This document shows, piece after piece, positions 45,080-54,223 of a stretch of DNA of 64,000 nucleotides (position 1 is its first letter; each line of letters starts with the position of its first letter). The notes below the pieces were generated by a model. It saw nothing but the letters and a program-made list of their open reading frames with translations. It had not been told where the DNA came from and ran no database searches. Position numbers and translations under genes: made by a program. The stretch covers positions 248,001 through 312,000 of the forward strand of contig CAWAGV010000001.1 in NCBI GenBank assembly GCA_963781725.1, given 5' to 3'. This stretch comes from BOG-931 sp963781725 (GTDB lineage: Bacteria; Pseudomonadota; Alphaproteobacteria; Rhizobiales; Xanthobacteraceae).

Positions 45080-45401
45080 CGCGGTCCATGCGCGAGAGTG
45101 CGCACATTCCGCAGCCCGCCCTGCCTAGCCGCCAAATAGGAGATTCGTTATTGGCTCTGCGCGGACACGGTGTTTGGCGTAAATTTACAGTTAATTTTTT
45201 CAATTTCCGCGCTCGGGTATGTGTTTGTTGGCTTAAATATGTGCCTTTTTGGCAACAGGAGCAGAGTTTCGGAGATTGTGGGCTCCGCTTGACCGAAATT
45301 CTGTGCTTTAAGGGCGCATGCGCGCTTAGCATGTCCTCTGAGCTGTAATAGGGTGACGGCCGATGAGGTTTTATTGGGGCGGCGGGGGTACCGTGGGGCA
45401 A
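45080..45401. other. 322-base leader of the export operon
   Basis: AT-rich region ahead of the polysaccharide export lipoprotein gene, with runs such as TTAATTTTTTCAATTT near 45190. It probably contains the promoter of the export operon. No gene or strong hairpin was found. Confidence 0.5.
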
Positions 45402-46622
45402 ATGTCAATCAGTGCACCGGCTTTGGCTCGGATCGGCGTGATCGGCATAGCGCTGGCAACGGGCGGTTGCCTGGGCTTCATACCCGCGGCCGGGCCGAAC
45501 TCCGCTGGAGTGTATTCGGGGGTTGGGGCGGAGGTGCCTTATGCGTTCGTCCATCTGTCGCCTAAGGCGGTCGATATCCTCGCACAGTACGAGCCGGCCT
45601 CACTGGCTGGTACTTTCCGGAGCAACAAAGGACCCCCGGACATTAGGTTCGGCATTGGCGACATTGTATCGGTTACCATCTTCGAAGCGGCGGCTGGCGG
45701 TCTATTCATCCCGACCGAAGCCGGTGTTCGACCGGGCAACTTCGTACAATTGCCAGATGAGACCGTGGATAATGGCGGTTACATCACGGTGCCTTACGCG
45801 GGTGCAGTAAGGGCTGCTGGCCGAACGAACGTCGAAATTCAAAACGATATCGTCGCCCGGATAAAAAACCGCGCAATCGAGCCGCAAGTCATAGTCGCTC
45901 TTGCCAAACAGAACACCTCTTTGATCACAGTCTTTGGCGAAGTAGGCAATCCCGTCCGCTATCCAGCGGCGAGCTTAGGAGCAAGAGATCGCGTTACGGA
46001 CGCGATCACGCGTGCTGGCGGTATTAAGGACCAAGGATATCAGACCTGGGTGATGCTCGAACGTGACGGAAAGCGAGGAACCGTTCCACTCGCGAATCTC
46101 GTTAACGAGCCTCAAAACAATATCTTTGTGCAGCCTGGCGATCGTATCTACGTCTATCAGGAAGATCAGAAATTCATCGCATTTGGCGCATCTGGCCAGC
46201 AAGGCGAATTTCCGTTTGGCGCATGGCGGATCAATTTGGCGCAAGCGGTTGCGAAGGCAGGTGGACTTAATGACAGCGCTGCCGATCCTGGATCCGTATT
46301 CCTCTATCGAATGGAGCCGCGTCACGTTGCTGAACTGCTTGGCGCCGACTGTTCGCGGTTTGATGGCGACGTGGTCCCTGTAATCTTCGGCGTCGATTTC
46401 CATGATCCGAGTGGGTACTTCTTGGCCACTAGGACCCAGATGCGTAATAGCGACATCGTCTTCGTTGCTAATGCGCAGGGTGTGGAGATCTCCAAAGTGG
46501 CGGCGCTCATGAACACAGTCATGGCGACAACGGCCAACGAATACGGCATCTACGGCGTGATCAAGGGGACTACTACGGCAATATCGCCAGCAACCCCTCA
46601 ATCGGTGGTCGTCAATCCGTAA
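45402..46622 (+). CDS. polysaccharide export lipoprotein (Wza-like)
   Basis: Protein of 406 residues. The signal peptide ends with the lipobox A-T-G-G-C. A polysaccharide export (PES) domain (F-G-I-G-D-I-V-S-V-T-I-F-E-A near residue 80; V-P-Y-A-G-A-V-R-A-A-G) and two SLBB-type repeats (V-T-V-F-G-E-V-G-N-P, then F-I-A-F-G-A-S-G-Q-Q-G-E-F) follow. It should form the outer-membrane channel for the polymer made by the following genes. The ATG at 45402 puts the lipobox in the usual place. Confidence 0.92.
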   Translation: MSISAPALARIGVIGIALATGGCLGFIPAAGPNSAGVYSGVGAEVPYAFVHLSPKAVDILAQYEPASLAGTFRSNKGPPDIRFGIGDIVSVTIFEAAAGGLFIPTEAGVRPGNFVQLPDETVDNGGYITVPYAGAVRAAGRTNVEIQNDIVARIKNRAIEPQVIVALAKQNTSLITVFGEVGNPVRYPAASLGARDRVTDAITRAGGIKDQGYQTWVMLERDGKRGTVPLANLVNEPQNNIFVQPGDRIYVYQEDQKFIAFGASGQQGEFPFGAWRINLAQAVAKAGGLNDSAADPGSVFLYRMEPRHVAELLGADCSRFDGDVVPVIFGVDFHDPSGYFLATRTQMRNSDIVFVANAQGVEISKVAALMNTVMATTANEYGIYGVIKGTTTAISPATPQSVVVNP

Positions 46623-46710
46623 TGGTTGGCTAGATCCATTGGTTTAGCGCGACGTCCGTTCGAGCGACAATTCTTGTTAGAGGGATTCCCGCGGCTCGGT
46701 ACGCTGTCAG

Positions 46711-48258
46711 ATGGCTGATTACGTAAGGGTAAATCAACCTAATCGGCTGTCCAGTTTCATTCTTTGCGTAGCCGTTGGTGCCGCACCTTTTCCTTTCGGA
46801 TCGCGGGATCCGATAACTGTAGCAATTTGGTGCGTTCTCCTGGGATTCGGATTGCTGATCGCCTCGCCGCGGCGGCTGTTGCGGGGGCATTTCCTTTTGC
46901 TTGGAGGCATTGTCGGCAGCGTTGCTGCGTATGGCTTTGTTCTACATGAGCAGCTCGCTGATCACCCTTGGATCGCGGCGCCGAATCCGATCTGGGCGAG
47001 AGCATCTGGACTTTTGGGAGAACAGTTGGCGCCATCCGTTTCAGTCATTCGCGGCGAGCCATTTTATGCTCTGGGCGCGCCACTTGCGAATGTGCTCGCG
47101 TTGGCTCTCGGTGTAATCGTGGGTGCCGATCGAGAAGGTGCCCGTCGGGCGCTTCAGGTCATGGTTTGGGCGGGTGCCGGCTATGCGATCTATGGAATAT
47201 TGAACCTAGTGTTCGATCCTACTGCGATCCTTTGGCGCACAAAGGCCGCAAACCTCGAAAGTCTCACCGCGACTTTTATCAACCGAAATACCGCTGCTGC
47301 TTATTTCGGCTCAATCGCTGTCGCTTGGCTGATCATGTTTATGGCAAGCGTTCGCGGACGGCTGCCATCAGGGCCTATTGTTTGGACGAAACTCGCGCAA
47401 AACATCGTCGCTGGTGATCAGAAAAAAATCATCACGCATTTCTTCATGTTTTTCGTTTGCCTCGGAGCTATGTTCATGACTGGCTCACGAGGTGGCGTTC
47501 TCGTATCGCTTTTTTCGATGGTCGTAGCGTTCGTAGTGTTCCTTCGCCGGGACTTGCCGCGGGCTATAAGCCTCGTCGCGGTATTAGCTGGTTCCGGTGT
47601 TTTCTCGGTTGTCTTGCTGCAAATCCTTGGTAGCAACGTTGTCAGACGTATCGACGCCGGCGGACTTGTGGAGGCAGGGCGGCTTGCGGCCTATAAATCG
47701 TCGCTGCGAATAATCGCCGATTATCCATGGTTTGGCACTGGTTTGGGCTCGTTTACAGCTGTTTTTCCGGCCTATCGCAGCGGGGATATATCCATCGTCG
47801 GCACATGGAATTTCGCGCATAGCACGCCGCTCGAACTGACAATCGAACTTGGTATTCCACTCGTCCTGATCATTGCTGTAGGTTGGACGGCGGCAATTCT
47901 TGTCCTGATAAGGGGTACTGGGCGATCCCGACGCGATACCGTTGTCCCGCTCATTGCACTAGCGGTGGCGCTAATTGCGCTTCTACATACGTCGATTGAT
48001 TTCTCGCTGCAGGTTTCGGGCTACGCAATCGTCGTTTTCGGCCTCGTCGGCGTCGGTCTCGCCCAGTCACTCGACAACAGCGAGGCACCTCGTCAGCACC
48101 GACGGCGTTCTCAGCCCCAGAATCGCCAACCCGGAAACTCGAACGACGACCGTGGAAGCGATGATCTTGACTACAAATTTCGTGAAGTGACCTCTTCCGA
48201 GGCCAGACCTAGTAAGGTCCTTTCGCACATCTACTCATGGATTTTCCTGGCGCGTTGA
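46711..48258 (+). CDS. O-antigen ligase/polymerase-like protein B
   Basis: Membrane protein of 515 residues with about twelve hydrophobic segments and a hydrophilic Arg/Gln/Asn-rich tail of about 60 residues. Key Wzy/WaaL features are present: M-T-G-S-R-G-G-V near residue 257, and G-T-G-L-G-S-F-T-A-V-F-P-A-Y-R with F-A-H-S-T-P-L-E-L-T near 340-375. It probably polymerises the repeat unit, or ligates it, on the periplasmic side. It is in line with the export lipoprotein gene. Confidence 0.88.
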   Translation: MADYVRVNQPNRLSSFILCVAVGAAPFPFGSRDPITVAIWCVLLGFGLLIASPRRLLRGHFLLLGGIVGSVAAYGFVLHEQLADHPWIAAPNPIWARASGLLGEQLAPSVSVIRGEPFYALGAPLANVLALALGVIVGADREGARRALQVMVWAGAGYAIYGILNLVFDPTAILWRTKAANLESLTATFINRNTAAAYFGSIAVAWLIMFMASVRGRLPSGPIVWTKLAQNIVAGDQKKIITHFFMFFVCLGAMFMTGSRGGVLVSLFSMVVAFVVFLRRDLPRAISLVAVLAGSGVFSVVLLQILGSNVVRRIDAGGLVEAGRLAAYKSSLRIIADYPWFGTGLGSFTAVFPAYRSGDISIVGTWNFAHSTPLELTIELGIPLVLIIAVGWTAAILVLIRGTGRSRRDTVVPLIALAVALIALLHTSIDFSLQVSGYAIVVFGLVGVGLAQSLDNSEAPRQHRRRSQPQNRQPGNSNDDRGSDDLDYKFREVTSSEARPSKVLSHIYSWIFLAR

Positions 48259-48383
48259 CGCCTGCTATGCAGCGCGCTTCAGTCTGCATGCACCAATCCC
48301 CGCGTGACAAATTTCACGCTTCTTGGATAACTTCGGAGAGTAGGTGGATACCATCTGCCGGGCAGACAACGCCGAAAAGAAAA

Positions 48384-48407
48384 ACGGCGCCGCGTCGGCG
48401 GCGCCGT
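48384..48407 (-). terminator. intrinsic terminator of the Gly-rich gene
   Basis: ACGGCGCCGC pairs with GCGGCGCCGT around GTCG. Read on the minus strand, it is followed by TTTTTCTTTTC, so it ends transcription of the Gly-rich protein gene. On the plus strand the run after it is absent. Confidence 0.8.
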
Positions 48408-48433
48408 CTGAGTACATGGAGGCCCGAACGGCT

Positions 48434-48454
48434 CGTGCAAGCTAGGCTTGCACG
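48434..48454. repeat. perfect 9-bp inverted repeat after the Gly-rich gene
   Basis: CGTGCAAGC at 48434-48442 and GCTTGCACG at 48446-48454 are complementary, with a three-base spacer TAG. It lies two bases after the stop of the minus-strand Gly-rich gene, 26 bases before its terminator hairpin, so the transcript ends in two stacked hairpins. Confidence 0.6.
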
Positions 48455-48456
48455 CG

Positions 48457-49110
48457 TTACTGTGGGCTCACGACTTGTGCGACCGAACCGCCGCCGCCGC
48501 TAACCGAACCCCCACTGATCCCAAATGAAGCAGACCCGACGCCTTGCGAATTCTGAAGACCGCCGCCGCCGCCGCCGCCGGTATTGGTCAAAGTCTGATA
48601 CGCAGCGGCATTCGCGCCACCGCCGCCGCCACCAGCCGCCGCAATTGCTTGGTTGCCGACGGTAGTCTGGTATGCCTCAAGTGCAAGCTTGTCTCCGACT
48701 TGGGCGAGCGCCGTCTGAATGTCATTCGCAAGTGTGGGGTTCGTTGCGATCAGCGCCTGGGCCGCTTCACCTAAACCCGTGCCGATTGCAGCCTTCTGTG
48801 CGTCATTGGCATTCGCCAAGAGGGTTGTGATGGCTGACAGTGCCTGCTGACATTCCGGCAAACGAGGCGCAGCTGGAGCCGGCAGGCACGAGTCCGACAG
48901 CATCAGATCGCGAATCTGTGAAACGAGGCGGCCGCCGCCATTAGAGTTAGCCTTGAGCATGGCCGAGGGGTCGGCGACGAATTGATTAACTTGCTGCGAC
49001 GTTAGCTGTGCCGCAACCGCCGGCGAATACCCGGGGTACATCACAAGGTAGCCCACGACGGCTAGGCTCGCGACAGAACGGGAGTACGAAATCAATGACG
49101 GACGATACAT
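48457..49110 (-). CDS. exported Gly-rich protein between ligase and autokinase
   Basis: Protein of 217 residues with a signal peptide ending P-A-V-A-A-Q. Residues about 30-145 are helical with one disulfide-like pair (S-C-L-P, E-C-Q-Q). The last 60 or so alternate Gly runs with Ala-Asn-Ala-Ala-Tyr-Gln-Thr, including two runs of six to seven glycines. AGGAG precedes the ATG at 49108-49110. It runs against the surrounding export genes and may be a secreted matrix component, which is only inference. Confidence 0.65.
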   Translation of the reverse strand: MYRPSLISYSRSVASLAVVGYLVMYPGYSPAVAAQLTSQQVNQFVADPSAMLKANSNGGGRLVSQIRDLMLSDSCLPAPAAPRLPECQQALSAITTLLANANDAQKAAIGTGLGEAAQALIATNPTLANDIQTALAQVGDKLALEAYQTTVGNQAIAAAGGGGGGANAAAYQTLTNTGGGGGGGLQNSQGVGSASFGISGGSVSGGGGSVAQVVSPQ

Positions 49111-49570
49111 AGTTCGTCTCCTGACGGAGTTGCTGGCCTTCTTTGCATCTTTGGAGAGATTATCGTCTAATTTTCCGGCCGCCAAGGCCTAATGTTCGGC
49201 GGACGCGTAAGCCCGGGGGAATTGCCTTATTTCCTTGCCGTTTTGGTAAACCTGCGAGTATATCGGCAAAATCGACGTGATTTCGGTCACAGACTACAGA
49301 GACGGGCCGGTCTTTAACGCTGTAGGACGGCAGTTCTTGGTGCTACTTGCGGAATTTTGCTATCTCTAAAAGGCGCTAGTTTGGAACGGTCAGGACGCCC
49401 GCGATGAGGCGTTATATTCGATGGGCACGGACCCACGGTAAGGCAGCGTTTTTAGAAAGGGCACCACACGTGCCAGGGCAAGAAGCCGACTCCTGATCTC
49501 TCGCGCTTTGTTTGGCGCGAAGATTGCAGGTTCGTAGCTTCGCCTAAAAGTGTGGGTAACGAGGGTTAAT
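49111..49570. promoter_or_regulatory. divergent control region of autokinase and Gly-rich gene
   Basis: 460 bases between divergent starts. No gene was found; a short minus-strand frame at 49390-49578 overlaps the autokinase start and is rejected. Promoters for both genes should be here, but no clear box is visible. Confidence 0.5.
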
Positions 49571-51898
49571 ATGGACAAGTTACCGCATAACTCTGGGCTT
49601 AATTATTCCGAACCGCAGTTCAAAGTCGATTCGCTGCCAGTTAAGGAATTAGTTGAGCAGCTGTTCGGGATTGTCCGTCGGCAGTACCCACTCATCGCGT
49701 TGATTGCGAGCTGCATCATCGCGTTTAGCCTTGTGTATCTCTTCACCACGCCCAAGCTGTACACAGCGGACGCGAGATTTTTGATTGACACGACCAAAAT
49801 GCAGATCCTGCGTCAGCAACAACAAGTTGTTGGTGCGATGCCACTCGATGACTCTCAGGTCCAAACTGAGATGGAGGTTCTAAAATCCGAACGGGTAGGG
49901 CTGTCGGTTGTTAAGGCATTGAAGCTAACGGAAGACCCTGAATTCGTGGGTTCGCAAACAAGTTTTATAGGAGCTGTCTTCGGGCTGATACTGTCACCGT
50001 TTTCTTCGTTTGGATCTGGCCAGGAGGCGATGTCGGAAGATGCTCTGACGGCGAGCGCACTAGGTCGCTTTTTGTCGTATCGGAACGTTGTGCGCGTTGG
50101 TGATACTTATGTGCTTGATATCACCTACACGTCACTTAGTCCTGGTCGCGCCGCAGAGGTCGCCAATGGGATTGCCGACGCCTACCTTACCGACAAGCTC
50201 GATGCCAAATTTGAGTCGTCTCGCAGAGCACGTCAATGGTTGGAGGATCGCGTTGCTGAAATGCGTCAGCAAGCGATGGCGGCGGATCGTGCTGTACTCG
50301 AGTTTAAAGAGCAAAAGGGTATCATTGATTCCGGTGGTACGGGCGCCAATGCGGGTCAATTGTTAGCCGACCAGCGCGTGAGCGACCTTAATTCTCAGCT
50401 CGCCCATGCGCGCGCCGCCACGGCCGAAGCGAAGGCCCGTCTTGATCGTATCCAGGTCGTAGCGAAACAGGACATTCCTGATGCTGCCGTTGCGGATTCG
50501 CTGAGTAATAGCGTCATCAGTCAGCTGCGCACTCAATATCTCGAATATGATCGCAGATATCAGCTTTTTTTATCCCGCTACGGTGCAACCCACCTCGCGG
50601 TTGTAAACCTGCAGAACCTGATGGGCGAATTACGCCGATCAATGGCTGATGAGTTAAACCGGATCGCCGAGAGTTACAAAAGCAACTATGAGATTGCCAA
50701 GGCGGCTGAAGAAAGCCTTCAGGCGAGCTTCGCTCAACAGGTTGCGGGTGCGCAGCTTACCAACCGGGAGCGGCTGGGTCTTGATGAACTCGAAAGCAAG
50801 GCAAAGGTCTATCATGCTGCGCATGATAATTTCCTGCAGCAGTATATGGAGATCACGCAGCAACAATCCTTGCCGATAACCGAGGCTCGCGTCATATCGG
50901 CGGCGACGCCGCCGGGCGGAGCCAGTAGCCCCCGGACTTATAGGATTTTATTTTTGGCCGCAGTGTTCGGCGCGATGTTGGGCTTCGCCGCCGCTTATCT
51001 GCGCGATACGATTGATAATGTATTCCGTACCGCGAAACAGGTTAAGCAAGTTTTACGGACAAATTGCCTAGCTGTTTTGCCTATCCTGACGAAAATGGTT
51101 GCGTCCGATGCAGCAACCCACAACGTTCAGAAACCAGCACCAAAGTATGGTGGCTTGGCAAAGAAAATAAATCGGGATTTGGTCGGGCCGTACCGGCGCG
51201 TCGTTGAGGAGCCGCTGTCACAATTTGCCGAAGGACTTCGCGCCATTAAAGTGGCGACCGACATCAGCAGATCGATCAAGCAAAACAAGATTATTGGTAT
51301 AACCTCATCGCTTCCGAATGAGGGCAAATCGGTGGTGGCGACCAACTTTGCCCAGCTCATGGCGCATGGAGGAAACAAAGTAATTCTTGTTGACGGAGAT
51401 TTGCGCAACCCGACACTCACGCGCAACCTTGTGTCGGAGCCGGATATTGGATTGCTCCAGGTTCTCGGCGGCAAGTGTGAATTGAGTAAGGCCATCTACA
51501 CTGACAGTGTGACCGGTTTATCTTTCCTTCCTGCGGTAATCAACTCGCGGTTGGCACATTCGAGTGAAATCCTGGCATCAGACGCATTTGCTCAGTTGAT
51601 GGATCGACTGCGCGAGATTTTCGACTACATCGTCATTGACTTTCCACCCCTTGCACCAGTGGTTGATGTTCGCGCAACCACCAATATCGTAGATTCGTAT
51701 GTATATGTCGTCGAATGGGGACGAACACGCATTAAGATGGTTGAGCGACAATTGGACTCGGCCCCCGAGATTTTTGATCGCTTGCTTGGTGTTGTCCTAA
51801 ACAAGGCGGACCCGAAGACGCTGAGCCGCTACGAAGACTATTACGGTGGGTATTACTATAAGAAAGGTTATTATGCGGCTTATGGCTACACGACATGA
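49571..51898 (+). CDS. Wzc/ExoP-like chain-length protein and tyrosine autokinase
   Basis: Protein of 775 residues. A Wzz-type periplasmic domain with coiled-coil regions lies between two membrane helices (about residues 40-60 and 455-480). The C-terminal kinase has Walker A S-S-L-P-N-E-G-K-S near residue 580, V-I-L-V-D-G-D-L-R-N-P, and a tyrosine-rich tail (Y-E-D-Y-Y-G-G-Y-Y-Y) as in bacterial tyrosine kinases. It couples polymerisation to export. The ATG at 49571 has GAGGG upstream. Its stop overlaps the next gene by four bases. Confidence 0.94.
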   Translation: MDKLPHNSGLNYSEPQFKVDSLPVKELVEQLFGIVRRQYPLIALIASCIIAFSLVYLFTTPKLYTADARFLIDTTKMQILRQQQQVVGAMPLDDSQVQTEMEVLKSERVGLSVVKALKLTEDPEFVGSQTSFIGAVFGLILSPFSSFGSGQEAMSEDALTASALGRFLSYRNVVRVGDTYVLDITYTSLSPGRAAEVANGIADAYLTDKLDAKFESSRRARQWLEDRVAEMRQQAMAADRAVLEFKEQKGIIDSGGTGANAGQLLADQRVSDLNSQLAHARAATAEAKARLDRIQVVAKQDIPDAAVADSLSNSVISQLRTQYLEYDRRYQLFLSRYGATHLAVVNLQNLMGELRRSMADELNRIAESYKSNYEIAKAAEESLQASFAQQVAGAQLTNRERLGLDELESKAKVYHAAHDNFLQQYMEITQQQSLPITEARVISAATPPGGASSPRTYRILFLAAVFGAMLGFAAAYLRDTIDNVFRTAKQVKQVLRTNCLAVLPILTKMVASDAATHNVQKPAPKYGGLAKKINRDLVGPYRRVVEEPLSQFAEGLRAIKVATDISRSIKQNKIIGITSSLPNEGKSVVATNFAQLMAHGGNKVILVDGDLRNPTLTRNLVSEPDIGLLQVLGGKCELSKAIYTDSVTGLSFLPAVINSRLAHSSEILASDAFAQLMDRLREIFDYIVIDFPPLAPVVDVRATTNIVDSYVYVVEWGRTRIKMVERQLDSAPEIFDRLLGVVLNKADPKTLSRYEDYYGGYYYKKGYYAAYGYTT

Positions 51899-52689
51899 GC
51901 GACGACGATGGTGTGACTGCAACTAGCGTCACCATTGTGCGGTTGTTTCTTGTAGTCTCGGGCGCGCTGGCAATCGTTTGGGCTCTTGCCGTAATTCCGT
52001 TTTTTTGGTCGGAAGGTTCGATAGTCAACATCGCCAAAGCCATTACTGCAGGCGAGGCGTTCAAACCAGAGGTCTTGGCGGCTGTTCAGGCACCAAATGA
52101 AACCAACAGCGATTTGAGACTTCGGTCGTCGGTGCTGGACAAGGCTGCCATGATCCGTCTGCGACAGGCAGAGAATGCATATCGGTCTGGCGATCCTGAG
52201 ATTATCAAACAAAAGGTCGAACTGTTGAAACGAAGCGTTCGGGGGGCATTGCAGAATGCCCCAGACAACTCCTTGCTCTGGCTCGTATGGTTCTGGGTCA
52301 ATGGTATGCGACCTGATGACGTACCCTTCTTGCGGATGTCATATGATCTCGGCCCGTACGAGGGCTGGATCGCCGTCAAACGCGATCGTGTCGCATTGGC
52401 AGCGTACCCAGTTTTGACAAGTGACATTGCCGAGCGGGCCGTATCAGAATTTGTCGGCTTGGTACGATGGGGACTTACCCCAGACGCCGCCGATATCGCA
52501 GCCGGAACAGCACCGCCGCTTCGCCGTATTCTGTTCGCCCGGCTCAAGGAGCTGAGCTACGAGGAGCGTCGTGTCTTTGCGAGCGCTGTATACAGCCGAG
52601 ATCTCGATGACGTGCCGGTCCCCGGAATCGCCCCGCCGACCAATCAGATTCCTCTGCCGGTCTTGCCGCCTGACTTCTACTCACGTTAG
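51895..52689 (+). CDS. membrane-anchored helical protein B
   Basis: Protein of 264 residues, starting inside the stop of the autokinase gene (ATGA), so the two are coupled. One membrane helix (L-F-L-V-V-S-G-A-L-A-I-V-W-A-L-A-V) is followed by a helical periplasmic part with L-L-W-L-V-W-F-W-V and M-S-Y-D-L-G-P-Y-E-G, related to the proteins at 40930 and 63040. The tail is proline-rich. It is probably an accessory of the autokinase or polymerase. Confidence 0.72.
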   Translation: MSDDDGVTATSVTIVRLFLVVSGALAIVWALAVIPFFWSEGSIVNIAKAITAGEAFKPEVLAAVQAPNETNSDLRLRSSVLDKAAMIRLRQAENAYRSGDPEIIKQKVELLKRSVRGALQNAPDNSLLWLVWFWVNGMRPDDVPFLRMSYDLGPYEGWIAVKRDRVALAAYPVLTSDIAERAVSEFVGLVRWGLTPDAADIAAGTAPPLRRILFARLKELSYEERRVFASAVYSRDLDDVPVPGIAPPTNQIPLPVLPPDFYSR

Positions 52690-53299
52690 TGCGAGCTAAA
52701 GCAGATCAGTTCGTTGCGATTTCTTCTCGGCGCGATGTTGGTCCGAGCGCGCCGCTTACGAGTGCTGTGATCCAATTTGGCGTCCTAGGCCTGTTCCGCG
52801 AGCAACATTGATCTAATTTCAGGTGAGATAGAGGTTTGCCTCCAAGCCGATTGTCATGCGCCTCGCCTGCTGAACCGGCGGTAAGAAGCGACTAGCTGGG
52901 ATCTCAAAAAGGGGAATCGATATTTTCGGTGGTTGCTCGTCGTCGGCGCCCCCGATATGCGCGTGAACACGGCACCAAGCGACACCGGTTCGCACGTAGC
53001 ATGGAGCGACGGCCAATCCAGATCGCTGCGGTCGCTCTAGCCAACAAAATTACCCAGATGGCCTGGGGGATGATGGTGCGCGGGGCGCGATTTAAAGAGT
53101 CGACTATGTCGCCGGTGCGGCCAGGCGAACAAAGGAAGAGAAGATTCCCACGAATTGGAAGGAACATGACTACGTAATGCAGAAACGCGATTGGGATCCG
53201 ATTCGCGCAGAGCATTAAGGCCAGCGCTCTCGCCATGGCGCCGTCCACACGTGATCCCGAACCGCGTTGCCCCTGTCTTTGGTAGGCATAAGATGGGGC
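52690..53299. other. 610-base stretch with transposase debris
   Basis: No complete gene is supported between protein B and the FkbM gene. Part of it codes for a fragment that resembles the end of an IS110 transposase (52989-53102). The long minus-strand frame across 52904-53701 overlaps the FkbM gene and is rejected. Confidence 0.5.
52989..53102 (+). mobile_element. IS110-type transposase C-terminal remnant
   Basis: The plus frame reads R-R-P-I-Q-I-A-A-V-A-L-A-N-K and then A-W-G-M-M-V-R-G-A-R-F-K-E. This follows the strongly conserved end of IS110/IS1111 transposases (x-R-P-x-K-x-A-A-V-A-L-A-N-K). No other part of the element and no ends were found, so it is a decayed insertion. Confidence 0.6.
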
Positions 53300-54121
53300 A
53301 TGCAGATATCGACCCGCACATTGCCACTGATTTTTTTCTTGAGACGCACACGGCAACTCATCCCGATCCGCGGATGGGATAGAGCTTTTCGGGTGATCTT
53401 TCCGCCCGGCAAACAGAAGTCCTTTTGCTTTGAACTTGAGGTGCCGGGAGGGATCCTCTACGCCAATGCGGCCAGTCATTTGGACCGCTATGCTCTTCTG
53501 CACGGTAGCATCGAACCAGACGAATTGGAGTTCGCCCGACTTATTCTGGCAACAATTAAGGCGCGTACGGTCCTCGATGTGGGGGCCAACGTCGGCCACT
53601 TTTCTGTCGCTATGGCTGAGTTCTGTCAGACGGTACATGCCTTTGAACCAAACCCCGATGTTCATGAAAGGCTTATTCGGAACGTAACGGCAAACAAACA
53701 CAATATCCGTTGCTATCCCTTCGGACTTTCCGAGACAAATTCAACGTTGCCCTTCCAAAGCGTTCGCGCAGAACATGATGGTCAGGGCAATTTTTCCAGT
53801 TCGGGCAATCTATTATTGACGGTCAAGCGCGGCGACGATCTCGGTCTCACCGACATTGATTTCATCAAGATCGACGTTGAGGGGCACGATTCCGAAGTCC
53901 TGCGCGGACTTGCGCGGACCATTGAGATAGACCGACCTGCTGTTCTGTGTGAATGCTGCAAACCGCCTAATCTTTACTTTCCTCCCGACTATCAGTTTTT
54001 TTTATTTGAGAACCGAGCAATTTCGCTAAGAAAGAAACTGGTGCAGCTTCGTCAGTTCACCGAAGGCGATAATATATTTTGCTTGCCCCCCGAATTGACT
54101 GGGCGATTCGGCATCCATTGA
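53300..54121 (+). CDS. FkbM family methyltransferase
   Basis: Protein of 273 residues. V-L-D-V-G-A-N-V-G-H-F binds S-adenosylmethionine near residue 95, and F-I-K-I-D-V-E-G-H-D-S-E-V-L is the FkbM signature near 190. The family O-methylates sugars and other hydroxyls, so it may modify the polysaccharide. The start at 53300 has GGGG upstream; 53267 is also possible. It follows the transposase remnant and may have been acquired. Confidence 0.85.
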   Translation: MQISTRTLPLIFFLRRTRQLIPIRGWDRAFRVIFPPGKQKSFCFELEVPGGILYANAASHLDRYALLHGSIEPDELEFARLILATIKARTVLDVGANVGHFSVAMAEFCQTVHAFEPNPDVHERLIRNVTANKHNIRCYPFGLSETNSTLPFQSVRAEHDGQGNFSSSGNLLLTVKRGDDLGLTDIDFIKIDVEGHDSEVLRGLARTIEIDRPAVLCECCKPPNLYFPPDYQFFLFENRAISLRKKLVQLRQFTEGDNIFCLPPELTGRFGIH

Positions 54122-54223
54122 GTTCGACAGCTTTTGGCATATCCGTCATTTCGCCGCTGCGCTGTAACTTGGGTGCTGTCGGGCTGAAGCGGACATTGGG
54201 GCCAGATTTTATGAATACACGGC

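Noticed and set aside
52904..53701. Minus-strand open frame of 265 residues
   Set aside because: It runs antisense to the FkbM methyltransferase gene and its sequence is arginine-rich without any domain.
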